The notes under the pieces are model-generated. The model was not told the DNA's origin and searched no databases. It saw only the letters and a list, made by a program, of their open reading frames with translations. A DNA stretch of 64,000 nucleotides from Patiria pectinifera (lineage: Eukaryota; Echinodermata; Asteroidea; Valvatida; Asterinidae). Of this stretch, positions 23,501-34,977 are shown in pieces. Every line of letters begins with the position of its first letter. The stretch's first letter is position 1. A program made the position numbers and the translations under genes. Location: positions 4,110,643 to 4,174,642 of the forward strand of contig CM057140.1 of NCBI GenBank assembly GCA_029964075.1, given 5' to 3'.

Positions 23501-23880
23501 CGATCATCGTAGAGTTACACGCATTCATGTTTTCTGAAGGCATGCGATCAATACAGTGTAACACGGTTATGACAACTTGATTTATATTCGACTATCTTGT
23601 CGGCGGCTCATACTGCTCATTTTGTTCCCTTTCTTGTCATTCGCAGAATTCTTTCAATGACTTCAACAATTACATCAACGGAGCCCGGGTATCGGGGCAC
23701 ATGTATAAATAGTTGAGGGGGAGAAAAGTGCGCCTTTCCCGTTAAAAGGCAAGGTCGCGCAGTCAGTGTGCAAGCTGTGGTAGTATTGTTCTGGTTTCCG
23801 CACCGTATCGCGCTCGATTGATCGAGTTTTTATTTTCGCTCTAGCCCCCTTTCGTTTCATGGAGGTTTTTTTTGGTGCGG
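20561..23880. other. Intergenic DNA, no gene recognised
   Basis: Contains the direct repeat at 21191-21310, a C run near 22048-22060 and a GAAGAAGAAG tract near 22501. Otherwise unique-looking with only short overlapping open frames. Confidence 0.5.
21191..21310. repeat. Direct repeat of a TTAATACAAAATTCTG module
   Basis: The module TTAATACAAAATTCTG followed by ATAACAAAC occurs at about 21197-21223 and again at 21284-21310, roughly 88 bp apart. A further GTTTGTTATAACGAG lies near 21331, so there is also an inverted piece. Probably a fragment of a dispersed repeat. Confidence 0.6.
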
Positions 23881-23912
23881 CGTTTTGTCTTGGTGACGAG
23901 GCACGCGAATGG

Positions 23913-23920
23913 TATATAAA
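23913..23920 (+). promoter_or_regulatory. TATA-box-like TATATAAA
   Basis: TATATAAA lies in a CpG-containing context (GCACGCGAATGG just upstream). An initiator-like TTCACGC follows about 30 bp downstream, and the open frame at 23993 begins about 73 bp after the box. This is one of the better core-promoter look-alikes in the window, but it is a motif match only. Confidence 0.25.
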
Positions 23921-23992
23921 GTCTTTTACGGTCGATGGGGTTCACGCTTTAAACCGACCGGCGCGAGTATGAGTTGGTGACGGGGGATCGTA

Positions 23993-24436
23993 ATGGCAGG
24001 CCCTGCCCCACAAAAGACTGGGGCAGCTGTCGGTAACACCACACTGCTTACTTCCCATTGTCGGATCACTCGGCTTTGTTCGCTGCCTTCAAACCGCATC
24101 GGGCTGCAGTTGTGTGTGTATGAGCTAAACCTATGCGCACACCAACCTGCAAACCTATATAGCTGTTTCCAATCCCCGTATTTTCACCCCAAGACCTCCA
24201 AACTTAGAGAGAATTTCGTGTCAGCGTCACCTATACACGGTGTACCCGAGTGTTCACAGGGTGTCGGGGCCAGTATGGATCCGTCCAAAACTGACTATCG
24301 ACAATTTCGTGATAAATTCCGGGTTGGTCTTATCCGAAAGCAAATACTACGACACCGCTGTCTATTCTGCCCTCCAATCGGCAGACCGGTGTTGACACTT
24401 TGTGGGCAAATATTGACATACAACACAGTCACTTGA
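23993..24436 (+). other. Unrecognised 147-residue open frame behind a TATA-like box
   Basis: An uninterrupted frame beginning with MAGPAPQKTG. It is Cys- and Pro-containing, with no signal peptide, membrane segment or family I recognise. It follows a TATA-like box with sensible spacing, so it could be a small gene or the first exon of an unknown transcript. Equally it could be chance, since many frames of 100-150 residues in this window look random. I assign no function. Confidence 0.15.
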
Positions 24437-24774
24437 AAAGGTTAATAACGCACAAGAAACGGAGCAAAAAAAAGAGAGGAAAAAAAGCTACCCAGTAGGG
24501 AAGTCATGTTTTTCAGCGATGAAATTTAATCATCCCGTGTAATCAGACGAACATTGACAGACCCGCCGTTTTTCCCTTTCTTTCCCGGTGACAGTTTTCA
24601 ATCAGTTCGCCATCATTCATAAATATACAGACCGTCAAACAAATTGGCAGTCAATAGTACACTGGGTCTAAAATAACTCACAGTGCATTCATTCAGGTAG
24701 TTGCCGAATCATGGACGAATGAATAACATAACTCTGTCGCAAGGGTTTCAATTACCTGGACTGATAATTCCCTG

Positions 24775-24940
24775 GTTTATTGAGGGAAAAAGTGTGTGCT
24801 TGGGAGGTGTTAAACACTATGGTTAAGACCGGTTGGAGTCTGGATACTGACAATTTTTGGCTCGGGTAATTATCAGCATCCAGACTCCAACCGGTCTTAA
24901 ACAAAGTGTTTAATACCGGCCAATGATATATGTATTCCAA
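24775..24940. mobile_element. Foldback (palindromic) MITE
   Basis: Arms AAGACCGGTTGGAGTCTGGA and one more T (24825-24845) and its exact complement (24878-24898) match over 21 of 21 bases. Looser pairing outside the arms continues to GAGGGAAA on the left and TATTCC on the right. Related sequence (CAGCATCCAGACTCC) lies at the right ends of the elements at 31187-31490 and 50305-50790. No coding capacity. Confidence 0.85.
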
Positions 24941-25500
24941 TTCATAAATACCTTCACATGATTTATCATATCACGCAATGACAAAATCAAAATCAAGCAA
25001 TTCCTCAAAATCGGGGGAAATGATGTGCTTAACGACGGAAGGAAGATGGAATGGTGTTTTAATATGGCCTTTGACAAGAACCGGACGCGGCTGTGGTGCA
25101 ATGAAGAGCGCCCTCATCAGTAATTAGCCTCAGCCAAATGCTGCTTACCAACAATTCTCTGTTGTGAAAACATACAAGGATGTGTTTTTCTTTTAAAAAA
25201 AAAAATCAAAAAATTCCAGAATCGTTAACATATCTATGCACATTACTGTGGTGTGATAATCCGCAGCTTCTAAAATATCAACCTGCATAATTCGGCCACT
25301 GTAAATCTAGCCTACCTGTGAATCCACGTGACATCTTCATCTTGTCCATTACGACCACCTGCTTATAGCGGCCACGTGCCTATTGTGGACACCGTTCGAG
25401 TGCGGACATCTGTGGGAATGACAATTTTTTTCCGACCAATTAGATGACAGGATTGAAGTCTTTCAAAAGGTAAGAAATGAAATAGGTAGGGAGTGCGATC
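24941..25500. other. Intergenic DNA, nothing recognised beyond one motif
   Basis: AATTCATAAATACCT at about 24941 resembles an end of the 31-kb and 50-kb family. A GAGGGCGC motif occurs on the minus strand at 25108-25115. No gene is seen. Confidence 0.5.
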
Positions 25501-25509
25501 ACTCATTGC

Positions 25510-25830
25510 CAAATCAGAGTCAGGCTTTTTCTTCAAATGGAGTCCAGCAACTGTGTCAAAAATGACTCCATTTTTGGAGTCAAACGACTCCGTTAAAGAG
25601 TCTCCATGTTTACTCCTTTTCCAGAGTCACAATGACTTTCATAAGCTTTTGGAAGAGTCACTGTTGCGAGTTTACAGTGGCTCTCCTATGGGGTTGAGGT
25701 GACTCTACTATTGGGTTAAGGTGACTCTCCTATGGGGCTTAGGTGACTCTCCTTTTGGGCTAGGGTGACTCTCCTATGGGGCTAAGTGATGCTCTTAAAG
25801 AGTATAGTGGTTTTTCAGTGGAGTCAAGGC
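25510..25830. repeat. GAGTC/GACTC-dense segment with a five-copy 22-bp tandem repeat
   Basis: Five consecutive 22-bp units run from 25677 to 25786, with consensus GTGACTCTCCTATGGGGCTA plus two bases. The surrounding 320 bp also carries many separate GAGTC or GACTC words, including inverted neighbours such as TTTGGAGTCAAACGACTCC. I see no coding frame that explains it. Confidence 0.85.
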
Positions 25831-26271
25831 ACTGTTTAAAATGACCAAATTATAGTCATGGGGACTATTGCAAAACATTGTAGCAGCTCGTTTAATGAAG
25901 TAGAGTTACCTGCAAAAATAATGCTGTCCAGCAAAAACGATGACATTATTACGTTTGTAAAATCAGCGTGATTTTACTGCACACGTTAAAATGTCGTCCC
26001 GTAGTGTTTGAGTGATGGTGAATACACTGTCTAACTTTAGCATAGACATGTTGCGTAGCAGCCACCTAAGAGGGCATTGCCTTTGTTTTGCTGTGATATA
26101 CACGGGTGAACCTGTTATGCATTCTTGTTGCTATATTAAAATAACAAACAATGCCTACCAAGATGGTCGCTATACGTCGAAAGTCTATCCGGGATAAATC
26201 GTTTTGAGAAAGATGTAATGATTTTCTTATGAAAGAATTTTCTAACCTTAATGTTGGACAAAAAGAAATTA
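25831..26271. other. Intergenic DNA, nothing recognised
   Basis: Unique-looking sequence between the 22-bp repeat and the tRNA-like relic, with short frames only. Confidence 0.5.
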
Positions 26272-26341
26272 GCTGGAGCGGGGTTTGAACCTGAGGCCTC
26301 CGGATTGCCGTTTCGGTGCTCTACCAACTGAGCTATCCAGC
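26272..26341 (-). pseudogene. tRNA-like relic, Ala-GGC-like anticodon
   Basis: On the minus strand the acceptor GCTGGAT pairs with CTCCAGC in six of seven positions. The A box TAGCTCAGTTGG is perfect and GGTTCAAACCC forms the B box. The anticodon loop reads ACGGCAA, which would give GGC but has C instead of the invariant U33. The anticodon stem has one mismatch, the T stem has two, and the length is only about 70 nt. I therefore call it a tRNA pseudogene or SINE head, not a working tRNA. Confidence 0.6.
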
Positions 26342-29247
26342 CCAATGTCGCGGGTTCCCAATTTGTCAAAATGTTTATTCAAGGGACGCTAGTCAGAAGC
26401 CCTAAAACCATATATGCCTTGTAGCCAGGGATTTTATTTAAAATACTTTGCAAGTTTTACGGTTATGATAAGTGAATTTTGAAACACGTCTTAAAATGGG
26501 GGAAGTTATGCGCTAAACGTCTCAAAAACGTCTGAAAATGTTGGCAATATTGGTTAAACTGGACAGAAACAAACAATTTGGTGTCTATTCTGGTTTGATG
26601 ATCACAAAGGACGCAATGACAAGTTCTCATAATGGGTGCCAACTTCTTCAAGTTGGCATAAAATTGCTGGGCCTGTGGCGTCACGGAGGTGGCATACGGG
26701 TGCAACAGTGTGTTAAAATTCCCATAGACACAAGTGCAAGAGGCCCATACTTATAAATTCTTTTAAAAATACTCAGAACTCTCACAGGTATTCAAGCTGC
26801 ACAGAAAAATGACGATCAATGTGTCATCTTTTCTTTTCTTTTCAAGTTTTGGTGGGTTGACTATTGACTTTTCGAGAAATCCTCACCCAAAGAAGACGGC
26901 CCCTATTTTTCCCAAAGCGGAAAAGTAGCCACCTTGAAAAACGATCCCTCCACAACATGAACAAATAGCGCAACTTTTGAGCTCAATTTTATCCAAAATG
27001 CTCAGTGGAAGACCCAAGTCTGGGCCAGAGGTTCATTGCCATATTTCTTCAATTCCCCAATTTTACGGCTCTCAGAACTCATTAATATAGAATATTTTGA
27101 GGGTATAACTTTTATTCCTGAGCTCGGCGGATGGTGCACCCATACGGAATTGCGCACAGCATTACAGCAGTTGCAGAGCGGTATAGCGGGCAGAAACCAA
27201 AGTACCAGCTGAAATTGTAAAAAATAAACGGCGGAGTGCCGGGGAAATCACCAGGCGTGTTGGAAACAAGCGACACGCCGGAACAGCACGGCGGACAGGC
27301 GGTCCGGGATTAGCTGGTCTAAGGTGGCGGCGCGACGAAAGTGACGGGTCGGGATAGGTAGGATAACTCCCTTGTCTTCGTCCACCGTTGCCATCGGAAC
27401 AATGGAGACAGTTTCTGAATTAATGAGGTGGATAGATCATAGAGGGAGGGTCTCGAGTCCAGCCGATGGGCTTGGGTGACGATGTTGCGTGGACACTTTT
27501 TTGCGGGTTACAGGGAAGATTTGTACCGGGGGTGAGGCACGTGCACCCGGCAGTACGCAGAGAAAGGCCCTCTGATGAAATAACTCCAATTAGCGGCGTT
27601 TTGCAGATGAGGTCCGGTCCCCCCAGCATATATAACTGCAATTTCGGCAATTTAAAAGCAGTGAATAGTTCAGATAAAGGACAAACTAAAGAAAAATCAA
27701 TGGCCGCAAACTTTAGGTTTTCGTAAGTGAAGTTTGTCAAAGAAACAGTAAAGACTTCAGTGGGAAGTTGATTTTGTAAATAAACTCATGAAAACACGAA
27801 CACAGCGGCACCTTTTCACCCCACAAGGCATGGCAGATATGGAAATCGAACCACCGATTTAACTGTGTAATTTTTTACATCAGTACATTTTTTATTTGAC
27901 ACGAGGCCTAGGTCTTACAATTTCAAATCGCCTTACGTCACGTCCCCGTCCTGGCGGACGATTTGGATTTCCTTCAAAAAAAAATTCATAGGCCTAATGC
28001 CCATTTTCAAAAATTTACAATTTTATGAAATGTCACTTTCTCAACAAAACCTAAACTTGGCATACTTTTTGTACTGGAAAAGGTCGTCAAGACCTGTGCA
28101 ACGTTCCTTTACTAACATTTATCACCGTCACCGTACATGTTATTTTAACGTTAAAATTTCACAATTCTTTGATTTTTGTGGCAAAGTTTGAAGTTTTCTT
28201 ACAGCATTAGACCCTCAGTTGGTGTGCACATTATACACAAGCGTCGATTGCTGTATAGCGCTCGGTGAGCTACAATAATAATTGGCAGTCAGTGAGATCA
28301 GGGTAGCTGTACTGTATACATGTACAGTCGCCCATCACACATTGAAAAGTTTCCCGTGCGCTCAATTGTTGACACAACAAAAGAAGTCATCCTCGGAGAA
28401 ACCAAATCGCAGCGGGACGCCATTAAGAGGCCTGCCGTCCAAACCTACCCCATCCCCCGTCCATAGATGGACAACGGCCGCTGACAAAGAGAGAAAGCCC
28501 AGGCGATTGTTACTACATGTGTATAGGACAGGGTATACGTCTTTTCTGCTTTTGCCTCAGAAGCCCGCATATAGCAGTCCTCAACCTCTTTTGTGGGTGG
28601 GGGCTTTGAGGGGAGGGGTGTTTGTACGTTTATCTCGTACGATGTGTGAGTGTTATTGTCAGGGGTGGGACAAGAATGGACACAATTGGGGATGATAATA
28701 TTGTCATACACTGGAGATAATGAGGTTTAACAGAAACGCCGAAGCTTAAAGGCCTAGCATAATTATTCGACAAATTCTCGTAAATTTAACTTTGACAGAA
28801 CAAAAAAAAAAGAGTGACATCTTACTCATGTTTACTCGGACTACTTTCACCATGATTATAGATTTATATTCCCGATATAATCTACCACAGATGGAGCAGA
28901 AATGTGTTAAAGTCAGTAAAGAAGAACATGATCTCTAAAACATTGAGAAACAAAGTGCGATGAAATTTGATCGACCCTTACTGAGAAGTTTAACCAACTT
29001 TGAGGCATTATACGTTAAATCGTGTTTCTTGATTACAAGGTTGACATGGTTTTTCACGGTTTTCTCGAGAAGTGTAATATCCACTGAGCTGAAACTTCAA
29101 CAGGTTAGGTTTTGAACATTCTTCTTTAGATTTGGAGTGGTGTTAGTATCGGAAACGAACAGGGCACACCCGCCCCTAGTTCAAACATGTGCCTATATTA
29201 TATGCTTTTTTTAAAGTCAATCACTCACTCTTGGAGGCGGCAATGCG
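26342..29247. other. Intergenic DNA with a GC-rich patch, no gene recognised
   Basis: A CpG-containing stretch at about 27120-27360 (GCGGCGCGACG, CGGCGGAGTGCC) and the following 27420-27740 have overlapping open frames on both strands, none with a recognisable domain. The rest is AT-rich and looks unique. Confidence 0.5.
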
Positions 29248-29537
29248 GGGAGTCAGGTTGGCGTAAGCGGTACTTTCCTCGCCTTCCACCGCTGTGACCC
29301 GGGTTCGATTCCCGCCCGGGCCAATGTGTGGATTGGGTTTTCAGTCCCTACCTGATTCCGTGGGTTTTCCTCAGAATATTCCTCTGGGCTTTTCCTCCCA
29401 CCTCTAAAAAACCCTGTAATTTCTTCTTATTGTCGTCAGGCTGTCGGGCTACAGTGCCTAGGGCACTTTTGAGGGATCCTTGGTTTCATTACCAGAAAGA
29501 AAGAAATTTAATTTATTAAAAAATTAAATTAAATTAA
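29248..29537 (+). mobile_element. tRNA-derived SINE, family A, copy 1
   Basis: The head has an A-box-like GGCGTAAGCGGTA and the B box GGGTTCGATTCCC, followed by a body with TGTGGATTGGGTTTTCAGTC and CCTACCTGATTCCGTGGG. It ends in an A/T-rich TTAAATTAAATTAA tail. A second copy in the same orientation is at 59437-59723. No open frame. Family A denotes only this window's grouping. Confidence 0.85.
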
Positions 29538-30539
29538 TGCATGAACTAAGACCAGTTACTATCCCTTCCATCAAGGCATGACACTAATTTTTGTTTTGTA
29601 TTTGCAAGATGCGTATCAGGACAAAACCTTAATATCGACTCTGGTTCACACATGAAGAGCCAACATCGTGCTATTGTTGTGGTAACGCGTGCGACGTCCT
29701 TGACGTCATTTAATGAATGCGCTATAATCCTTGATACAAGCTACATACAACTATCCAAAAGACCGGTAAAATATCCCCAACATAACCCCCTTCCCCAGAA
29801 AACCACTTGATGATGCACGATTGTGTAAGCCTGCTCTTTGTTAAGTTGGGTGGCACTCGTGGGCACGCGATCCCATAGCAGTGCTGGTACCCTCAACAAA
29901 ATACCCGCTTCTCAGCAGCCCCCGATTATCCACGGTTGCCTGACATGGTGCCGAAGTTTTGGAATAATTCTTATAATTCAAAGTTTTTATAAATTGATTG
30001 GGATTAATATTTTGAAGGCCATGTCCATTCACATCGGTCAGTAAAACACGGTTTTATGAACGGGTTGACCAAACTGAGCGAGTGGGCGTGTACTGGCTGC
30101 ACACTTGCATGGCTTGGCCACTCGCTCCAAAACATCCACCCTAGCCTGCATCTTGAAGTTTCTAAAGACGTAACACAGGCCTCGTTCAACCATAAAAGCT
30201 CACTTAACGACTTCATCCTTATTCTCTGCTTTCTATTCACGCTTATCACAGCACTGGTAACGCGTTCGCTTGTCCAGTATACTGGATCTTTCCAGGAAGA
30301 CGATAATGTGGCTATACGCTGTACATTGTGATACTAGGGGTGTATCAGAAAGGAATAAAGATGATCATATTCTACCATCTTAAAGTTGGCGTCCAAAAAC
30401 TGCAATACAGGCAGGCTTGAAGCCACGAAGTAAAAGATGACATAGATACCGAGAGTTAAGGATAGGAGACTGAAAAGGCATTGAGGAAGACAAGATTCTT
30501 CGCCATATATTTGCGATGGCTTTTTGCTCTTCATCGATG
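29538..30539. other. Intergenic DNA, nothing recognised
   Basis: Short overlapping frames around 29838-30331 on both strands have no family resemblance. No repeat is evident. Confidence 0.5.
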
Positions 30540-30670
30540 TATTTTATAAAACACAGTGTTGTCCCCAATGCTCGTGAGAAAAATCCACAAATCACTGGGT
30601 GGGACTCGAACCCAGGACCTCTCGCTTACAAAGAGCAGACGTCTTACCACTCGACCACCGAGCTTGCCGG
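30540..30670 (-). mobile_element. tRNA-derived SINE, family C, with near-complete tRNA head
   Basis: Minus-strand 30663-30594 reads as a tRNA-like head: GCTCGGTGGTCGAGTGGTAA at the 5' end (A box) and GGGTTCGAGTCCC as B box, with a loop containing TTGTAA (Thr-like). It continues into a tail whose plus-strand form is ACACAGTGTTGTCCC, also found at 39400-39415. Stem mismatches argue against a functional tRNA. Confidence 0.7.
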
Positions 30671-30962
30671 AGTCGGCTGGTCGGCACGAATCTGATAAAA
30701 TATAGCAGCCAGTTCGGCAACCAAACTATTCGTAAGATTTGTGTCAAAGGTGGAGTATGCATTGCCGACACGCATTACTAACATAACATGAATAACGACA
30801 ACCAGTGAACCATTTTTGAGCATCACATTTAGCAACAAAATATGTTTTCAATTAACTTGGTTGTGCTCAACTAACAGTACATATACAGTGTATTACATAA
30901 TTTGCTGTTTCCTTCAATGACACATTCTGGACGGAATTCCATGAGGACCTAATGTAAACGAT

Positions 30963-30970
30963 GAGGGCGC
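30963..30970 (+). promoter_or_regulatory. GAGGGCGC motif (CTCF-core-like)
   Basis: Context GATGAGGGCGCC. One of six such motifs. Match only. Confidence 0.25.
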
Positions 30971-31186
30971 CTTTGAAATGACCTTGGGTAAAAAAAAAAT
31001 AAGGCAAGTTTAATTAAGTTTTGAGGGATAAATAGTTTGAGGAAAAAAAAAATCGATTTCCTGCAGTACACCACATCGTAAATCTGCAAAGGAAATCGGG
31101 AGTTTTATTTTAAAATATCCTTACGGATACTAAAAAACCTGTTATTTTTCATACATTACATATACAGATTGATCTGAAGTTATTTC

Positions 31187-31490
31187 ATTCATAAATACCT
31201 TAGACAGTTTACCAATTCATATTGGTCGAGAGCCCGTCACGTGGGTGGTTTTAAACTGCCGGTAAAACACCGCTGCGTTCTGCGCCACAGCGCGCAGAGG
31301 TTTTTTTTCAGAATATACAAAGTACAAATTATTGATCAAAATCGTTGGAAATTTAAGGATGTTTGACTTGTTTTGACTTTTTGACCGAAAGGTATTTATG
31401 AATGGGATTGGGCTTATCTGCGTCCAGGGCCCTAGCCGGTTTCAAACGTAATAATTTAAAAAAAGGCCAAGCAAATAATGTATTCCCTTA
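31187..31490. mobile_element. TIR element, family related to the 50.3-kb copy
   Basis: Starts with ATTCATAAATACCTTAGACA and has an inverted GGTATTTATGAAT near 31391-31403. It contains ATTGGTCGAGAGCCCGTCAC followed by GTG, identical in the 50.3-kb copy. It continues to TAATGTATTCCCTTA, which matches the AGGGAATA ends of the TTAA-type MITE at 1446-1962. It appears to be a composite non-coding element. Confidence 0.7.
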
Positions 31491-34400
31491 CTAAAATGTT
31501 AAAATGAGTAAATACAATTTTGGTCAAGTTTGCAATTCAATTTAAGTTCAAATGTAGTGATATTATTGTTAGTCCAGTCGACTCTTTTTTTAAGCTGAAC
31601 TCCTTATCTGTTGGCCTCTTTGTTTTTATTGACAGATTTAAGCACATGCTACCAGTTACGTGTATGCGCACCAGACTGTTCGCAGTGTGTGATGCATTTT
31701 GCGGACGGTATGTCATGAAACTAAAAAAACAAAGAGCCTTTCAAAAAGCATTGCCTATTCCGCAAGAAAACCAAAACAAAACAACACACAAGGAAAGTGC
31801 ATTAAACCTTAATAGTGCAGAAGGCGACATAACCTCATCGTGTCGCGCGATTTTACATGAACAATAGAACTAATGTTTTTTTGTATTTGTATAACAAAAG
31901 ATTGAGGGAATATGATGGAAACAAATGTCTAGCTACGGCAATACTTTAAGGGGAAGACTTGTTGGGGACTGTTTTTGTCTGCGTTTGCTTAATGTAAAAC
32001 TCCAGCCGGTTAAATTAATAAACAGCGCAGAAAACCTTGAAACGCTAAAAGTTTATGGGCCAATATTTTTGGTGGAGTGGAGTGAAGGTATCTTTTATTA
32101 ATCAGCCCAGCAAATTGTTTTAATGTCGCTTTCGAAATGCAAATAAATTAAAAAAGCGCACACTCCATGACATACGGTCGTTTTACGGTCGAGTAGAGAT
32201 CGTTCTGTTCTGTCTTTCGGCAATATTTAATAATTAATTAGTGTGGCGTTCGCTGGAGGACATCTACTTGAAGTTTGTACCATCTTCTTTTAAAGCTTTA
32301 CGTCCATTCATATAATTGCGCCCATCAGGTTTTACAAAGGGATATTAGACAAGAACAAACTACCACAAATACTTGGACTTCTCAACTTCATGTGAGGGCG
32401 TGTCCATCCGAAACAGGCGTATGCTTGGGTTGGGTGGTTGTTTGCTAGTGTTTGCCCGTCTGTTGGTGCAAGGGAACAAGAATGAACCAAAAAATACCTT
32501 CTCCGATAAATAAAAGGTTGGGGAAAAACTCCAACATGCGTTTCGAAATGTTTGTCTGGGTTTAAGAGGTTGACGAAAAACAATCAGTTTCAAAACTTGT
32601 CTAGAACGCTAGTTGCGTCTTCCTCATACATGTACATTTGCAGTTGAATGCGAAATGGAAACATCGAAGTTCGCTCCTGAAATCTGGTCAGCGATAAACT
32701 GGCGGCTGCTCGCAAGAACTGAGAGCGCTCTTAAGATTTCAGCTCTGGAGATTGGTTAGCCCAATGAAATGTGGCTCAAATGCTGGACTTCCTCCGTATG
32801 CATTAGTGTGTGGAAAAGTTGTGTCGAGGAAATCAAAATGTGGACTGTGTTTTCACTTGATGTTCAATCATGATATTCACTTATGAAACATGATTACTTG
32901 GTTAATAATCAGAAAAAAATTAGGTGTTCTGGCAAAATGAGACAGAACTGGGAACAGGTATAAGGGTTTGCAGGTGTAAGGAAGAGAACAAAACTCTCCT
33001 TACAATATTGTTTGTTGCACTTCAATCGGACATTCAGTTGACAAGGTATGACTGTTTGAAGGGCGCATTTATCGACGTTAAAACGTAAGATACTGAGAAA
33101 AATGCCTTTAAAGTGTCGAGTTTTGTAGTCGTGAAAATGATAAGATGCCATTTGGTTTTTCCTTAAAACACTTTTATTATAAGCTTTGTTTTTTGTTATT
33201 TCTTTAAAATATGTCCTGTAGACATACTATAAAGATTGCAAACATCAATAAATCTTTAAAAAAAGTCACATTTTGCCAAAACACCTCACGAATTCCATAC
33301 CTCTAAATGTCTAGATAATAGATATTCTGTAATTTTCAGGCGAAATTAACAGAGTTTGTCAAAAAAAATACTGCAGTATTGTTTTCGAGGTCATGTACCA
33401 TGCGCCTTTGACCTTTTTGATATTTTGTTATCTGGTTATATACCGGGCAAGTAGCTTCCATATCGAATATCAAGTGTAAAACAGTCTAGATTTTAAATTC
33501 TGAAACCACAATTTTTCAGGATGTTTAGCATGTATTGGTGTGTTGCTCACAACACGGAGAAGTCCAGTACATGATCTGTTGATGATCCAGGGCTAGTCCC
33601 CCGCTATATTGATATTGGTCGCTCCGCTCTACTGCTTCTTGACCATCGTGTAGAGTGCAGTATGAAGTGTCCGACACCCTGCCGAATGGCTTCTTCAAGA
33701 GAGTAAATTAGACCCACACAAGGTTCTCCCAAAGTCCCAAACAAGCACCGAGGAGTGTCTGCCAAGCTGTACCGTCAAGTCCCCTTGACTCCCGGGCCTG
33801 GCATACCAGGCTTTGTCCCCACACTGCGTCCGGACAAAAGCCGCTCAGCCGATCCGCTGTCCACACTCGTTTGTGTCAATAGATAATCCGTATTTGGGGC
33901 GAGCATTTTACATGAAGAAAGAAACATAATCCTTACGGTAAAAAATATCTCGCGTCAAAAGTTGACCGGTCGTGAACAAAGAGTCTAAGTCCATGATCCC
34001 GGCACGAGAATAGCAATGTTTACCTAGTCGAGGATTTTAAAGTTTGGGTTCTGGTGAACGAGCAACCATAAACAGTACACAATGCGTTGTGGAAATAATT
34101 TTTGACGGGAATTTGAGAGTGGTGTTACAGCTCTTAGTGGCTTCTACCATGACGATCACAATTGGAATTGAAATTCGAAAGAAATTTCCTATATAACGAT
34201 GAGGAGAATACATTACTCACAGGCTGACGCTAATGATCGTGAATTCATACATTCCATCTACATTCAATTAGCAAAGTCACTGCAAAGCTGCATTATTACT
34301 AAAACATGAAAATCAACTGATTAACATGTATCGTAATTAGGAGTCCTTTGGGGAAACATTCCGACATGAATGATGAATAATTATTGTTAAAAAGAACCCC

Positions 34401-34519
34401 GGATTGACCCCAACAAGAAATCGACACTGAAAAAAACTGGGAGAGTTCACTGAAGAAATTAGATAAAGTGTTCTTCCCTGAATTAAAAACAAGCCTTTCT
34501 CAAGCTCATTATCAGAGCT
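31491..34519. other. Intergenic DNA with an octamer/homeodomain-site cluster, no gene recognised
   Basis: The frame 31520-31867 (115 residues) has no recognisable domain. ATGCAAAT at 32137-32144 and TAATAATTAATTAG around 32229-32241 are candidate transcription-factor sites. The rest is AT-rich and appears unique. Confidence 0.5.
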
Positions 34520-34955
34520 ACCTGTTTAATAATAATAATAACGGAGTCTTATATAGCGCACGTATCTACCAACAATTAGGTATTCAAGGCGCTGGTTATT
34601 ATGTCTATTATTAAAGAAAGGTAAATAAAGTATATGAGAAATATGAGACCCATTATGTAGCACCTTATAAGGGTTGACAAGGTGCTGCGGCGCATATTGC
34701 AGCCACTGCCAGAAATACCGGGGCAAACCCCTTCTCTTAGCGATAAGTGTTACTGGGTTCTTTTACGTGCATTACACAACACACGGGACCTACGGCTTTA
34801 CGTCCCATCCGACGGACGAAGCAATAATGGTAAAGTGCCTTGCTTAAGTCTAGCACGAGCACCATGTTCCCACCGTCAGGATTCGAACTCATGTACCACG
34901 GCACACAAATCGAACACCGTAACCATTGGACCACAGCACCCCACCTCCAGGATAC
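34520..34955 (-). mobile_element. tRNA-derived SINE, family B, long copy
   Basis: The minus-strand head at about 34940-34870 has A box TGGTCCAATGGTTA and a B-box-like GAGTTCGAATCCT. The body, read on plus, contains TTACGTGCATTACACAACAC, GGCTTTACGTCCCATCCGA and GGTAAAGTGCCTTGC. The 3' end (plus-strand left) is TATATAGCGC and an AATAATAATA run. This is the layout of a tRNA-derived SINE common in marine invertebrates. Confidence 0.8.
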
Positions 34956-34977
34956 TATTATCGAGCTAGAAGTATAC

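Noticed and set aside
30594-30663. Functional tRNA-Thr
   Set aside because: Stem mismatches and the attached SINE body shared with 39.4 kb show that it is the head of a SINE.
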